Assembly: GCF_020535565.1 (NCBI RefSeq)
Contig: NZ_CP084758.1
Span: 2,321,501-2,385,500, forward strand
Direction of reading: 5' to 3'
DNA length: 64,000 nt
Origin: Shinella sp. XGS7
GTDB taxonomy: Bacteria; Pseudomonadota; Gammaproteobacteria; Burkholderiales; Burkholderiaceae_C
Shown here: in pieces, positions 8,105-16,603 of the stretch
How positions within the stretch are numbered: position 1 is the stretch's first letter
Layout of the letters: each line of letters opens with the position of its first letter
Program-made: the position numbers and the translations under genes
Notes under the pieces: model-generated
What the model saw: only the letters and a program-made list of their open reading frames with translations
The model's database searches: none
Told to the model about the DNA's origin: nothing

Positions 8105-9190
8105 TCAGTCGAAGACCGGCGACTCCACGCCCAGCACCTTGTGCAGCTTGGGGCTGGTGGTGGTGTACTGCAGATGCACGCGCTTCTCGGGGAAGACGTA
8201 CGGCGCGGCGCCAAAGGCGGCCAGCGCGGCCTCGTGGAAGCCCGAGAGGATGAGCTTCTTCTTGCCCGGATAGGTGTTCACATCGCCCACGGCGAAGATG
8301 CCGGGCACCGAGGTCTCGAACTTCTCGGTGTCCACCACAATCTGCTTGCGCTCCAGGGCCAGACCCCAATCGGCAATGGGACCCAGCTTGGGGCTGAGGC
8401 CGAAGAAGGCCAGCACCTGGTCGCATGGCACGATGCGGGTGACGCCATCGGCGCCCGTGACCTTGGCGCCGGTCAGGCGGCCGTCCTGCTCCACGATGCC
8501 GGTGACCTGGCCCACCAGGAACTGCATCTCCTGGGCCTCGCACAGGGCCTGCATCTTGGCCACGCTGGCCGGCGCAGCCTTGAAGCCGTCGCGCCGGTGC
8601 AGCAGGATCACGCTCTCGGCCTTGTGGGGGTTGCCGTCCTCATGGGCGGCGCAGAAGTTCAGCGCCCAGTCCAGGGCCGAGTCGCCGCCGCCGATGATCA
8701 GCAGGTTCTGGCCCGCGAACTGCTCGGGGCTGCGCACGCGGTAGTGCACCTGGCTGCCCTCGTGGGGCTCCACGCCCTCGACCTTGAGCGTGCGCGGCTG
8801 GAAGCTACCCACCCCCCCGGCGATGAAGATGGTCTTGGCCAGGAACTGCGTGCCCTTGGAGGTCTGCACGAAGAAGCGGCCGTCCTCGGCGCGCTTTTCC
8901 ACCACCTGCACCTCCTGGCCCAGATGGAAGGTGGCGCCAAAGGGCTTGATCTGCTCGAGCAGATTGTCGGTGAGCGCCTTGCCCGTCACCACCGGCAGGG
9001 CCGGGATGTCGTAGATGGGCTTGTCGGGGTAGAGCTCGATGCACTGGCCGCCGGGGTAGGCCAGGGAGTCGATGATGTGGGCCTTGATCTCCAACAGCCC
9101 CAGCTCGAAGACCTGGAACAGGCCTACCGGCCCCGCCCCGACGATCAGGGCATCCGTTTCGATGGGGGCGGTGGGGCGGCTGTCGGTCAT
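8105..9190 (-). CDS. Ferredoxin/flavodoxin--NADP+ reductase, thioredoxin-reductase-like type
   Basis: 361-residue FAD flavoprotein that shuttles electrons between NADPH and ferredoxin. The FAD-binding GAGPVG is at residues 18-23, followed by the family run [11 protein letters not shown] (about 45-55). The NADPH-binding GGGDSA is at 167-172. The redox CxxC of true thioredoxin reductases is absent, which places it with TrxR-like ferredoxin reductases (YumC type). Only four bases separate it from fdxA upstream, so the two are almost certainly co-transcribed and form a reductase/ferredoxin pair. The C-terminal region contains the expected [20 protein letters not shown] block. Confidence 0.93.
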   Translation of the reverse strand: MTDSRPTAPIETDALIVGAGPVGLFQVFELGLLEIKAHIIDSLAYPGGQCIELYPDKPIYDIPALPVVTGKALTDNLLEQIKPFGATFHLGQEVQVVEKRAEDGRFFVQTSKGTQFLAKTIFIAGGVGSFQPRTLKVEGVEPHEGSQVHYRVRSPEQFAGQNLLIIGGGDSALDWALNFCAAHEDGNPHKAESVILLHRRDGFKAAPASVAKMQALCEAQEMQFLVGQVTGIVEQDGRLTGAKVTGADGVTRIVPCDQVLAFFGLSPKLGPIADWGLALERKQIVVDTEKFETSVPGIFAVGDVNTYPGKKKLILSGFHEAALAAFGAAPYVFPEKRVHLQYTTTSPKLHKVLGVESPVFD

Positions 9191-9194
9191 GGCT

Positions 9195-9518
9195 TCAGCG
9201 GATCAGCTCGGAGAGCTTGCCGGTCTTGTCCTTCCACTCATCGGCATCCGGCAGGGCCGGCTTGCGCTTGGTGATACTGGGCCAGGACTTGGCCAGCTCG
9301 GCATTGAGCTTGATCATGTGTTGTTGATTGCCCGGCACATCTTCCTCCGGCACGATGGCATTGGCCGGGCACTCGGGGATGCAGACGCCGCAGTCGATGC
9401 ATTCGTCGGGGTGGATGACCAGGAAATTCTCGCCCTCGTAGAAACAGTCGACGGGGCATACCTCCACGCAGTCCGTGTACTTGCAGCGGATGCAGTTGTC
9501 GGTCACGACATAGGTCAT
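9195..9518 (-). CDS. fdxA: 7Fe ferredoxin FdxA
   Basis: 107-residue ferredoxin with one [3Fe-4S] and one [4Fe-4S] cluster, of the Azotobacter FdI type. By that model Cys9, Cys17 and Cys50 bind the 3Fe cluster and Cys21, Cys40, Cys43 and Cys46 bind the 4Fe cluster. The non-ligand cysteines 12 and 25 are also conserved. The C-terminal extension ending in [10 protein letters not shown] is typical. It precedes its likely reductase and follows the sulfur-assimilation cluster on the same strand (62 bp after the SUMT stop), so it may supply electrons to sulfite reductase as well as to other acceptors. Confidence 0.96.
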   Translation of the reverse strand: MTYVVTDNCIRCKYTDCVEVCPVDCFYEGENFLVIHPDECIDCGVCIPECPANAIVPEEDVPGNQQHMIKLNAELAKSWPSITKRKPALPDADEWKDKTGKLSELIR

Positions 9519-9580
9519 GGTGGGGCAACTCGATTCTTATGGGGCGAAGGCCCTGGCGGGCCTGTGGGCAGCGGCGGATT

Positions 9581-10353
9581 TTAGCTGCTGAGGGCGGTGT
9601 CGCCGGCTTGTTCCTGCGCAAGATGCAGGGCCATGGCGCCGCCCGCGGGGCGGGGCTCGCCCGCCACGGGCGCGGCGCCGGCGCCCACCACCACCACGGT
9701 GGGGCGGCCACGGTGCAGCAGGGTGGCGGCGGCAAGACCCGACACCGCATGCTCGCTGCTCAGGGCGTCGGGCCAACCGGCGCGGGAGACCACGCTGCAG
9801 GGCGTGTCGGGCGCCCAGCCGGCTTCCAGCAGCTTGCGGGACAGAGCGGCCAGCTGGCGGCCGGCCATGTAGAAGACTTCGGTATCGGCGCTGCGGGCGG
9901 CCTGCAGATCGCCTTCGCGGGTCATGGCCGTGGTGAGGCTGACGCTGCGGCCGGTGCCGCGGCGGGTGAGGGGGCGCCGGGTCTGGGCGGCGGCGGCGAT
10001 GGCGGCGGTCACGCCGGGCACCACCTCGCTGTCAATGCCGGCGGCGGCCAGGGCCTGCAGCTCCTCTTCCAGGCGGCCGAAAACGCTGGCGTCACCGCCC
10101 TTGAGCCGCACCACCACGCCGTGCTGGCGTGCCATCTTGACCAGCAGGGCGTCGATGGCCGTCTGGGCCGTGGAGTCGCAGAAGCCCCGCTTGCCCACAT
10201 CCAGCCACTGGGCCTGGGGCGCGAGCTCGCGCAGGGCGGGGTCGGTGAGCGCGTCGAACAGCACCACCTGGGCCTGCTGCAGGCGCGCGCGCCGCGCAGG
10301 GTGATGAGATCGGCCGCGCCGGGGCCGGCGCTGACGAAGATGACGCGTCCCAT
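9581..10353 (-). pseudogene. cobA: Uroporphyrinogen-III C-methyltransferase (SUMT), apparent frameshift
   Basis: SAM-dependent enzyme making precorrin-2, the siroheme precursor needed by sulfite reductase. The N-terminal GRVIFVSAGPGAADLITLRG (SAM-binding glycine loop) starts at the ATG at 10353. From about 10281-10290 on, the protein continues in another frame (QQAQVVLFDALTDPALREL, RLKGGDASVFGR, EVVPGVTAAIAAAA, TEVFYMAGRQL). One base is missing within an alternating GC run, so the ~258-codon gene is split. As the frame is otherwise fully conserved and the enzyme is needed for the CysI cofactor, a sequencing error is more likely than a real loss. It is the last gene of the cys cluster, 19 bp after cysN. 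Confidence 0.88.
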
Positions 10354-10372
10354 GGACCGGCCCCTCCTGACT

Positions 10373-11680
10373 TCAGCGCACCAGCAGCGCACCCGAGGTG
10401 CGGTTGCTGCTGGGGTCGACCACGATCAGCGAGCCGCCCACGCGGTTGGCCGCATAGGGCTCCACCGGCAGGGCAGCCTGCAGCTCGATGCGCACATGGC
10501 CGATCTCGTTGACGGCCAGCTCCTGGGCCTCTGTCTCAGCCAGGCTGTGGATGTCCAGCTTGTGCTCGATGGCGGCGATGCGGGCCTGGACCCAGCGGTT
10601 GCCGTGGCGCACCCAGTATTTGCGACCCAGCTGGGCGGGCTCGGTGTCCAGCCAGGCCAGCGTGGCCTCGAAGCTCTGCACCGGGGTGGCGCTGCCGGGC
10701 GTGAGCACCCAGTCGCCGCGGCTCACATCCAGCTGGCGGTCCAGCACCAGGCCGGCCGACTCGCCGGCCACGGCATGGGCCACGGTCTCGCCGGCGCGGC
10801 GCACCTCGGCCACGAGGGCCTTCTCGCCGCTGGGCAGGATCTGCACCTCGTCGCCCGCCCGCACCTGGCCGTGGGCGATGCGGCCCCAGAGGGTTCGCGG
10901 CTGGTGGCCCGTGCCTTCACCCTCGCGGGCGACGTATTGCACCGGGATCAGCAGCTGGCCCTCGACCTGCTCCTGCAGCGCGGGCAGACCTTCCAGCACC
11001 TGCAGCAGGGAGGGGCCGTCGTACCAGTCGGCGTCCAGGGGCTGGGTGACGTTGTCACCGCGCAGGGCCGAGACCGGGATGATGGCCGTCACCGCGATGC
11101 CGGCCTGCTCGGCGAAGGCGCGCAGGGCGGCGCTCACCTTGGCGAAGCCTGCCTGGGCGGCGCCGGGCTCGGCCAGGGCGTCGATCTTGTTGATGGCGAA
11201 CACGATGCTGGGCACGCGCAGCAGATGGGCCAGCAGGCTGTGGCGGCGCGTCTGGGGCAGCAGGGCCACCTCGGCCTGACTCAGGTCCAGCTTGGTGATG
11301 TCCACCAGCACCACGGCGGCATCGCTGCCGGCCGCAGCCGTGACCATATTGCGGGTGTACTGCTCGTGGCCCGGCGCGTCCGCGATGATGAACTTGCGGG
11401 TCTTGGTGGCGAAGTAGCGGTAGGCCACATCGATGGTGATGCCCTGCTCGCGCTCGGCCTCCAGGCCGTCGGTCAGCAGGGACAGGTCGATGGGCGCACC
11501 GGCGGCGCGCTTTTCCAGCGTGTCCAGCTGGTCGGCCAGGATGGCGCGGCTGTCATACAGCAGGCGGCCGATCAGGGTGCTCTTGCCATCGTCCACGCTG
11601 CCGGCGGTGAGGAAGCGCAGGGCGCGGTGCTGGGTGTCGACGTCCTGCTGGTGGACGATGTTGTCGGGAACTGCGCTCAT
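10373..11680 (-). CDS. cysN: Sulfate adenylyltransferase subunit 1 (GTPase)
   Basis: 435-residue EF-Tu-like GTPase that couples GTP hydrolysis to formation of APS from ATP and sulfate by CysD. G1 is GSVDDGKS at residues 27-34, G3 DAPGH at 102-106 and G4 NKID at 165-168. The EF-Tu domain 2/3-like C-terminal half follows. I chose the ATG at 11680 because it lies two bases after the cysD stop region and gives the standard family length. The longer open frame upstream is only a cysD shadow. There is no fused APS kinase domain, consistent with direct reduction of APS. Confidence 0.97.
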   Translation of the reverse strand: MSAVPDNIVHQQDVDTQHRALRFLTAGSVDDGKSTLIGRLLYDSRAILADQLDTLEKRAAGAPIDLSLLTDGLEAEREQGITIDVAYRYFATKTRKFIIADAPGHEQYTRNMVTAAAGSDAAVVLVDITKLDLSQAEVALLPQTRRHSLLAHLLRVPSIVFAINKIDALAEPGAAQAGFAKVSAALRAFAEQAGIAVTAIIPVSALRGDNVTQPLDADWYDGPSLLQVLEGLPALQEQVEGQLLIPVQYVAREGEGTGHQPRTLWGRIAHGQVRAGDEVQILPSGEKALVAEVRRAGETVAHAVAGESAGLVLDRQLDVSRGDWVLTPGSATPVQSFEATLAWLDTEPAQLGRKYWVRHGNRWVQARIAAIEHKLDIHSLAETEAQELAVNEIGHVRIELQAALPVEPYAANRVGGSLIVVDPSSNRTSGALLVR

Positions 11681-11682
11681 GA

Positions 11683-12642
11683 TCAGAAGTAGCCTTCTTT
11701 CTTGCGACGCTCCATGGAGGCGTCGGAGGTGCGGTCGTCCATGCGGGTGGCGCCGCGCTCGCTGATGGTGACGGTGAGGGTCTCGGCCACGATGTCCTGG
11801 GCCGAGGCGGCCGTGCTCTCCACCGGGCAGGTGCAGGTCATGTCGCCCACGGTGCGAAAGCGCACGGTCTCGGTTTCCACCACATCGCCGGCCTCGGGCG
11901 GGGTGACCTCGGTCACCGGCACCAGCAGGCCCTTCTTGCGCACCACGGGGCGCTGGTGGGCGTAGTAGAGGCTGGGCAGGGCGATGTTCTCGCGGGCGAT
12001 GTAGAGCCAGACATCCAGCTCGGTCCAGTTGCTGATGGGGAAGGCGCGGAAATGCTCGCCCGGGCGGATGCGGGTGTTGAACAGATTCCAGAGCTCGGGG
12101 CGCTGCTCCTTGGGCTGCCACTGGCCGAAGCCGTCGCGGTGGCTGAAGATGCGCTCCTTGGCGCGGGCCTTCTCCTCGTCGCGGCGGGCGCCGCCGATCA
12201 GCACGTCGAAGCGATGTGCCTCGATGGCTTCCAGCAGGGTCACGGTCTGGTGGCCGTTGCGCGATTCCAGCGGATGGGCCAGGCGCACGGTGCCGCGGGC
12301 GATGGACTCGTCCATATGCGCCACGATCAGGCGGTCGCCCAGCTCGGCGGCGCGGCGCTCGCGGAACTCGATCACCTCGGGGAAGTTGTGGCCGGTGTCC
12401 ACATGCACCAGGGGGAAGGGCAGGCGGCCCTTGAAGCTGCCGTCGGCCTGGCGCTGCTTGAAGGCCTTCTCGGCCAGGTGCAGCACTACGCAGCTGTCCT
12501 TGCCGCTGGAGAAGAGCAGGCCCGGGCGCTCGAAGGCGCCGGTCACTTCGCGCAGGATGAAGATGGCCTCTTCTTCCAGATGGTCCAGATGGCGGTGGTC
12601 CACCTGGGGCAGCAGTTTCTCGAGATTGACCGGGGCGTTCAT
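11683..12642 (-). CDS. cysD: Sulfate adenylyltransferase subunit 2
   Basis: 319-residue catalytic subunit of ATP sulfurylase, a PP-loop ATP pyrophosphatase-fold enzyme. The PP-loop SSGKDS is at residues 45-50. The VHVDTGHNFPEVIEFR and GGARRDEEKARAKER blocks are diagnostic, as is the C-terminal MERRKKEGYF. The start overlaps the end of cysH by four bases and the stop is two bases before cysN, so cysH-cysD-cysN are translationally coupled. Confidence 0.98.
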   Translation of the reverse strand: MNAPVNLEKLLPQVDHRHLDHLEEEAIFILREVTGAFERPGLLFSSGKDSCVVLHLAEKAFKQRQADGSFKGRLPFPLVHVDTGHNFPEVIEFRERRAAELGDRLIVAHMDESIARGTVRLAHPLESRNGHQTVTLLEAIEAHRFDVLIGGARRDEEKARAKERIFSHRDGFGQWQPKEQRPELWNLFNTRIRPGEHFRAFPISNWTELDVWLYIARENIALPSLYYAHQRPVVRKKGLLVPVTEVTPPEAGDVVETETVRFRTVGDMTCTCPVESTAASAQDIVAETLTVTISERGATRMDDRTSDASMERRKKEGYF

Positions 12643-13448
12643 GCCGGGGCTCCTGACTTCTTCGTGTTCAACTCATCGTTGGAGTGCGACTTGTGCAGGC
12701 CGCATTCCTTGGCGTTCTCATCCTCCCACCACCAGCGTCCGGCGCGGAAGTCCTCGCCCACGGCGATGGCGCGCGTGCAGGGCGCACAGCCGATGCTGGG
12801 CATGAACTGGTCGTGCAGGGCGTTGTAGGGCACCTGGTAGGTCTGAATGTAGTGCCAGACATCGGCCCAGCTCCAGGCTGCCAGCACATTGAGCTTGCGG
12901 CGGCCCTGGCCGTCGTCCTCGTCGAAGGGCACTTCGGCGCGGTTGGCGCTCTGCTCGCGGCGCAGGCCGGTGATCCAGGCCTGGCGGCCGGCCAGCATGC
13001 GCGCCAGCGGCTCCAGCTTGCGCAGGCCGCAGCAGGCCTTGCGCAGGGCCAGGCTCTCGTACATGGCGCGCTCGCCATTCGTCCTGACGAACTGGATCAC
13101 CGCCTCCTGCACCGGGCTGAAGACCTCCACCTTGATCGCATAGCGCTGCTCGATGGCGGGGATCAGGGCCAGGGTCTCGGTGTGCAGGGCACCGGTGTCC
13201 AGGGTGGCGATGGGAATGGCCAGGCCATGGCGGGCGATCAGATCGGTGATCACCATGTCCTCGGCGCCCAGGCTGGTGGACTGGATCAGGCCGCTGCCAT
13301 GCGTTGCCACGGCCTGCTTCAGCAGGGCCAGGGTCTCGGCCACACACGCCTCGAAGCCGGGCGTGGCGCGGGCGTAGAGGGTGATGGCCGAGGCGCCGGC
13401 GGCGGCGCCGGGCAGCAGCGATGAAAGGGAAGAGATGTCGCCGCTCAT
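12639..13448 (-). CDS. cysH: Assimilatory adenylylsulfate (APS) reductase, CysH family
   Basis: 269-residue enzyme reducing activated sulfate to sulfite with thioredoxin. The iron-sulfur cysteines CC (139-140) and CxxC (221-224) are present, and the catalytic Cys of the ECGLH motif is residue 249. The four extra cysteines mark the [4Fe-4S] APS-reductase type rather than the PAPS-specific enterobacterial type, matching the lack of an APS kinase in this cluster. The start at 13448 lies five bases after the DUF934 stop. Overlap with cysD supports one operon. Confidence 0.95.
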   Translation of the reverse strand: MSGDISSLSSLLPGAAAGASAITLYARATPGFEACVAETLALLKQAVATHGSGLIQSTSLGAEDMVITDLIARHGLAIPIATLDTGALHTETLALIPAIEQRYAIKVEVFSPVQEAVIQFVRTNGERAMYESLALRKACCGLRKLEPLARMLAGRQAWITGLRREQSANRAEVPFDEDDGQGRRKLNVLAAWSWADVWHYIQTYQVPYNALHDQFMPSIGCAPCTRAIAVGEDFRAGRWWWEDENAKECGLHKSHSNDELNTKKSGAPA

Positions 13449-13453
13449 GATGA

Positions 13454-13942
13454 TCAGCCCTCTTGCTGGGCGAAATGCGGCTTGAGCTGGGCGGTGTCGC
13501 CCTGGTAATGGCCGGGGAAGAAGCTCAGGGCGCGGCGGGCGGCATGCACATCCTGGTCGGCGCGCAGCTGCACGGCGTCGAAGCCGGTGCGGGCGGCCAG
13601 CAGCACCATGTCCACCAGCACCTCGCCGGTGGCGCGGATCTCGCCGGCAAAGCGGTAGCGGCTGCGCAGCAGGCGGGCCTGGCTGTAGGCGCGGCCGTCC
13701 ACCCACTTGGGGAACTGCAGCACGATCAGGGCCAGGCGCGGCAGGTCGGCGGCCAGGTCCTCGATCGCAGCGTCATTGGGCACTTCCACGGCCGTGGGCA
13801 GGTCGGCCGGCCAGTGGCCGCGCACGGCGTGCCATTGCTCCAGCGTGAGCAGCAGGTGGGGGGCCGGATCGGGATCGGGCTTGGGGCCGTCCTCGCCGAC
13901 GACGCGGTGCCATTGATCGTGGTGGGGGTCGATGAACTTCAT
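13454..13942 (-). CDS. DUF934 protein, sulfite-reduction accessory
   Basis: 162-residue soluble protein of the DUF934 family, which in proteobacteria almost always sits between a hemoprotein sulfite reductase and cysH and is presumed to assist sulfite reduction. Hallmarks seen are LALIVLQFPKWVDGRAYSQA and LRSRYRFAGEIRATGEVL, with a C-terminal FFPGHYQGD. No cofactor motif is evident. It is 15 bp downstream of cysI and five bases before cysH, in the same operon. Confidence 0.94.
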   Translation of the reverse strand: MKFIDPHHDQWHRVVGEDGPKPDPDPAPHLLLTLEQWHAVRGHWPADLPTAVEVPNDAAIEDLAADLPRLALIVLQFPKWVDGRAYSQARLLRSRYRFAGEIRATGEVLVDMVLLAARTGFDAVQLRADQDVHAARRALSFFPGHYQGDTAQLKPHFAQQEG

Positions 13943-13957
13943 GATCGTGAAAGGCTT

Positions 13958-15652
13958 TCAGCGGGCGGCGGTGGCAGTCAAGGTGCGCTGGGCATTGGCC
14001 GGCGCCTTGAAGGGCTCCAGGCCCACGCGGCGCACCGTGTCGATGAAGCGCTCCTTGGCTGCGCGCTGGCTGCGGTAGGTCTGGATCAGGGACTCGATCA
14101 CATCGGGCACTTCGTCGGCCGCGAAGCTGGGGCCGATGACCTTGCCGGGCACGGCGGTGCCGGAGAGGGTGCTGCCGTCCGAGCCGCCCAGCGTGATCTG
14201 GTACCACTCGCTGCCGTCCTTGTCCACGCCCAAGATGCCGATATGGCCGCTGTGGTGGTGGCCGCAGCTGTTGATGCAGCCGCTGATGTGCAGGTCGATG
14301 TCGCCGATGTCGTAGAGCTCGTCCAGGTCCTGGAAGCGCTCGGTGATGGCGGCCGCCACCGGGATGGAGCGGGCATTGGCCAGGGCGCAGAAGTCGCCGC
14401 CCGGGCAGGCGATCATGTCGGAGAGCAGGCCGATGTTCGGGGTGGCGAAGCCATGGGTCTTGGCCAGCTCGTAGAGCGCGGCCAGATCGCTTTCGCGCAC
14501 CCAGGGCAGCAACAGGTTCTGGTCGTGGGTCACGCGCAGCTCGTTCTGACTGAAGCGCTCGGCCAGCTCGGCGGCGGCTTCCATCTGGGCGTCGGTGATG
14601 TCGCCGGGTGGCAGGGCCGCGCGCTTGAGCGAGAGCGTCACGCCGCGGTAGCCGCTCAGGCGGTGGGCGTGCACATTGCGCTCCAGCCAGCGCTTGTAGC
14701 CACCCTGGGCGCCTTCGAAGATGTCTGTGGCGGGCAGGGCGCTCACGCCGGCCGGGGTCGTGAAGCTGGCCGCCACGCGGTCCAGCTCGGCCTGCGGGAT
14801 CAGGTGCTCGTGGCCGCCGGCGTCATCGCTGAGGATCTGCTGGAACTCGGTGTTGACCGCGTCGAAGAAGGCCTGGCCCTCGGCCTTGACCAGGATCTTG
14901 ATGCGCGCCTTGTACTTGTTGTCGCGGCGGCCGTGCAGATTGTACACGCGCATGATCGCGGTCGTGTAGGACAGGAGGTCCTCTTCCGGCAGGAAGTCGC
15001 GGATCTTCTTGGCGACCATGGGTGTGCGCCCCTGCCCGCCGCCGACATAGACGGCAAAGCCGATCTCGCCCTTTTCGTTCTTCTTCAGGTGCAGGCCGAT
15101 ATCGTGCACCTGGATCGCCGCGCGGTCGCGCTCGGCGCCGGTGACGGCGATCTTGAACTTGCGCGGCAGGAAGGAGAATTCCGGATGCACGGACGACCAC
15201 TGGCGCAGGATTTCCGCATAGGGACGCGGATCGGCGACCTCGTCGGCCGCAGCGCCGGCGAAGTGATCGGCCGTCACGTTGCGAATGCAGTTGCCGGAGG
15301 TCTGCAGCGCGTGCATCTCGACGGTGGAAAGGTCGGCCAGCGCATCCGGCAGTTCGGACAGTTTCGGCCAGTTGTACTGGATGTTCTGGCGCGTGGTGAA
15401 GTGACCGTAGCCGCGGTCGTACTTGCGGGCGATATAGGCCAGCATGCGCATCTGGCGCGAATTCAGCGTGCCGTAGGGAATGGCGACGCGCAGCATGGGG
15501 GCGTGGCGCTGCACATACCAGCCGTTTTGCAGGCGCAGGGGGCGGAACTCGTCATCGCTCAGGGTGCCGGCCAGATTGCGCTCCAGCTGGTCGCGGAACT
15601 GGGCGGCGCGGGCGCGCACGAACTGGCGGTCGAAGTCGGTATAGGCGTACAT
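13958..15652 (-). CDS. cysI: Siroheme nitrite/sulfite reductase hemoprotein
   Basis: 564-residue siroheme/[4Fe-4S] enzyme that reduces sulfite to sulfide. The cluster ligands are Cys416 and Cys422 (CPGGDFC) and Cys459 and Cys463 (CINSCGHHH). Two ferredoxin-like half domains and the RQNIQYNW substrate/siroheme region near residue 92 are present. The sequence belongs to the one-component nitrite/sulfite reductase group common in Burkholderiales. No cysJ flavoprotein gene is present nearby, so the donor may be a ferredoxin. It lies 21 bp downstream of the TauE/SafE permease gene. Confidence 0.95.
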   Translation of the reverse strand: MYAYTDFDRQFVRARAAQFRDQLERNLAGTLSDDEFRPLRLQNGWYVQRHAPMLRVAIPYGTLNSRQMRMLAYIARKYDRGYGHFTTRQNIQYNWPKLSELPDALADLSTVEMHALQTSGNCIRNVTADHFAGAAADEVADPRPYAEILRQWSSVHPEFSFLPRKFKIAVTGAERDRAAIQVHDIGLHLKKNEKGEIGFAVYVGGGQGRTPMVAKKIRDFLPEEDLLSYTTAIMRVYNLHGRRDNKYKARIKILVKAEGQAFFDAVNTEFQQILSDDAGGHEHLIPQAELDRVAASFTTPAGVSALPATDIFEGAQGGYKRWLERNVHAHRLSGYRGVTLSLKRAALPPGDITDAQMEAAAELAERFSQNELRVTHDQNLLLPWVRESDLAALYELAKTHGFATPNIGLLSDMIACPGGDFCALANARSIPVAAAITERFQDLDELYDIGDIDLHISGCINSCGHHHSGHIGILGVDKDGSEWYQITLGGSDGSTLSGTAVPGKVIGPSFAADEVPDVIESLIQTYRSQRAAKERFIDTVRRVGLEPFKAPANAQRTLTATAAR

Positions 15653-15673
15653 GGCTTGCGCGTTACTACGAAA

Positions 15674-16447
15674 TCAGTGAATCACTTTCCAGCCGGCCAT
15701 CAACAGGGACAGGCACAGCAGGGTGCGCACCACCCCATCGGGCAGGCGGCGGGTGAGCTGGGCGCCCAGCCAGATGCCGGGCACCGAGCCGATCAGCAGG
15801 GGCACCAGCAGCAGCCAGTTCACATGGCCCAGCGTGGCGTGGCCGATGCCGGCCACCAGGGTCAGGGGCACGGCGTGGGCGATGTCGCTGCCCACGATGT
15901 ACTTGGCTTGAAGGCGCGGATAGATCAGCAGGATCAGGGTGGCGCCGATGGCGCCGGCGCCGATGGACGAGAGCGAGACCAGCACACCCAGGATCACCCC
16001 CGAGGCCACGGTGAGCGCGGGCTTGCGCGACTCGGGCAGGTAGCGCTCCAGGCGTAGGCCCAGGGCCTGCCAGCTCTTCTTGAAGGCCACCACCACGGCG
16101 GTGAGCAGCAGGGCGATGCCCAGGGAGAAGGAGAGGGTGCTGGCCCAGCCCTTGGTGATGCCGGTGAGGTGCATCAGGGCCACGGTGGCCATGGAGGCCG
16201 GGATGGAGCCGGCCAGCAGCAGGCCGGTGATGCGCCAGTTCACATGGCCGTGGCGCGCATGGGCCACCGAGCCGGAAACCTTGGTCAGGGCGGCGAACCA
16301 GAGATCGGTGCCGATGGCCACCGCCGGGTTGAGCTTGAAGACCGAGAGCAGCAGCGGGGTCATCAGCGAGCCGCCGCCGACACCGGTGATGCCGACGATC
16401 AGGCCGACGCCGAAGCCGCTTGCGATCGCAATCCAGTCCAACAACAA
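15674..16447 (-). CDS. TauE/SafE-family sulfite/sulfonate permease
   Basis: 257-residue inner-membrane protein with about eight helices of the TauE/SafE (DUF81) family. The two repeat signatures are GVGGGSLMTPLLL near residue 23 and the second-half SSIGAGAIGATLI. As the first gene of the sulfate-reduction cluster it may export excess sulfite or move sulfate/sulfonates; members of the family do either, so direction is not resolved. The promoter region immediately upstream is AT-rich and palindromic. Confidence 0.92.
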   Translation of the reverse strand: MLLDWIAIASGFGVGLIVGITGVGGGSLMTPLLLSVFKLNPAVAIGTDLWFAALTKVSGSVAHARHGHVNWRITGLLLAGSIPASMATVALMHLTGITKGWASTLSFSLGIALLLTAVVVAFKKSWQALGLRLERYLPESRKPALTVASGVILGVLVSLSSIGAGAIGATLILLIYPRLQAKYIVGSDIAHAVPLTLVAGIGHATLGHVNWLLLVPLLIGSVPGIWLGAQLTRRLPDGVVRTLLCLSLLMAGWKVIH

Positions 16448-16517
16448 ATCCGCTGCTCCCGATGGGTGGGGCCGGGAACGGGACTCCCAGGCCTAGGTGC
16501 CGGACTGTATGGAAGCT

Positions 16518-16568
16518 TTATATATATAAGAACTACAAATTCGTAGATTGCTTATTCGTGAATAAGCA
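16518..16568 (-). promoter_or_regulatory. AT-rich promoter/operator region of the cys cluster (candidate CysB-type site)
   Basis: In a ~70% GC genome this short stretch is strikingly AT-rich. It holds a perfect palindrome TTATATATATAA (16518-16529) and a second inverted repeat TGCTTATTC-GT-GAATAAGCA (16549-16568), both upstream of the TauE/SafE start at 16447. The second has the TTAT-N5-AATAA look of a LysR-type (CysB/Cbl) site. The TATATA part could serve as a -10. Role inferred from position only. Confidence 0.5.
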
Positions 16569-16603
16569 TATCAAGCCGTCGGCATAGCCGGAAGGCCGGC
16601 GCA

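Noticed and set aside
10373-12121. 582-residue open frame covering cysN
   Set aside because: The first 147 residues have the composition of an off-frame cysD shadow; CysN starts at 11680 with the family N-terminus and length.
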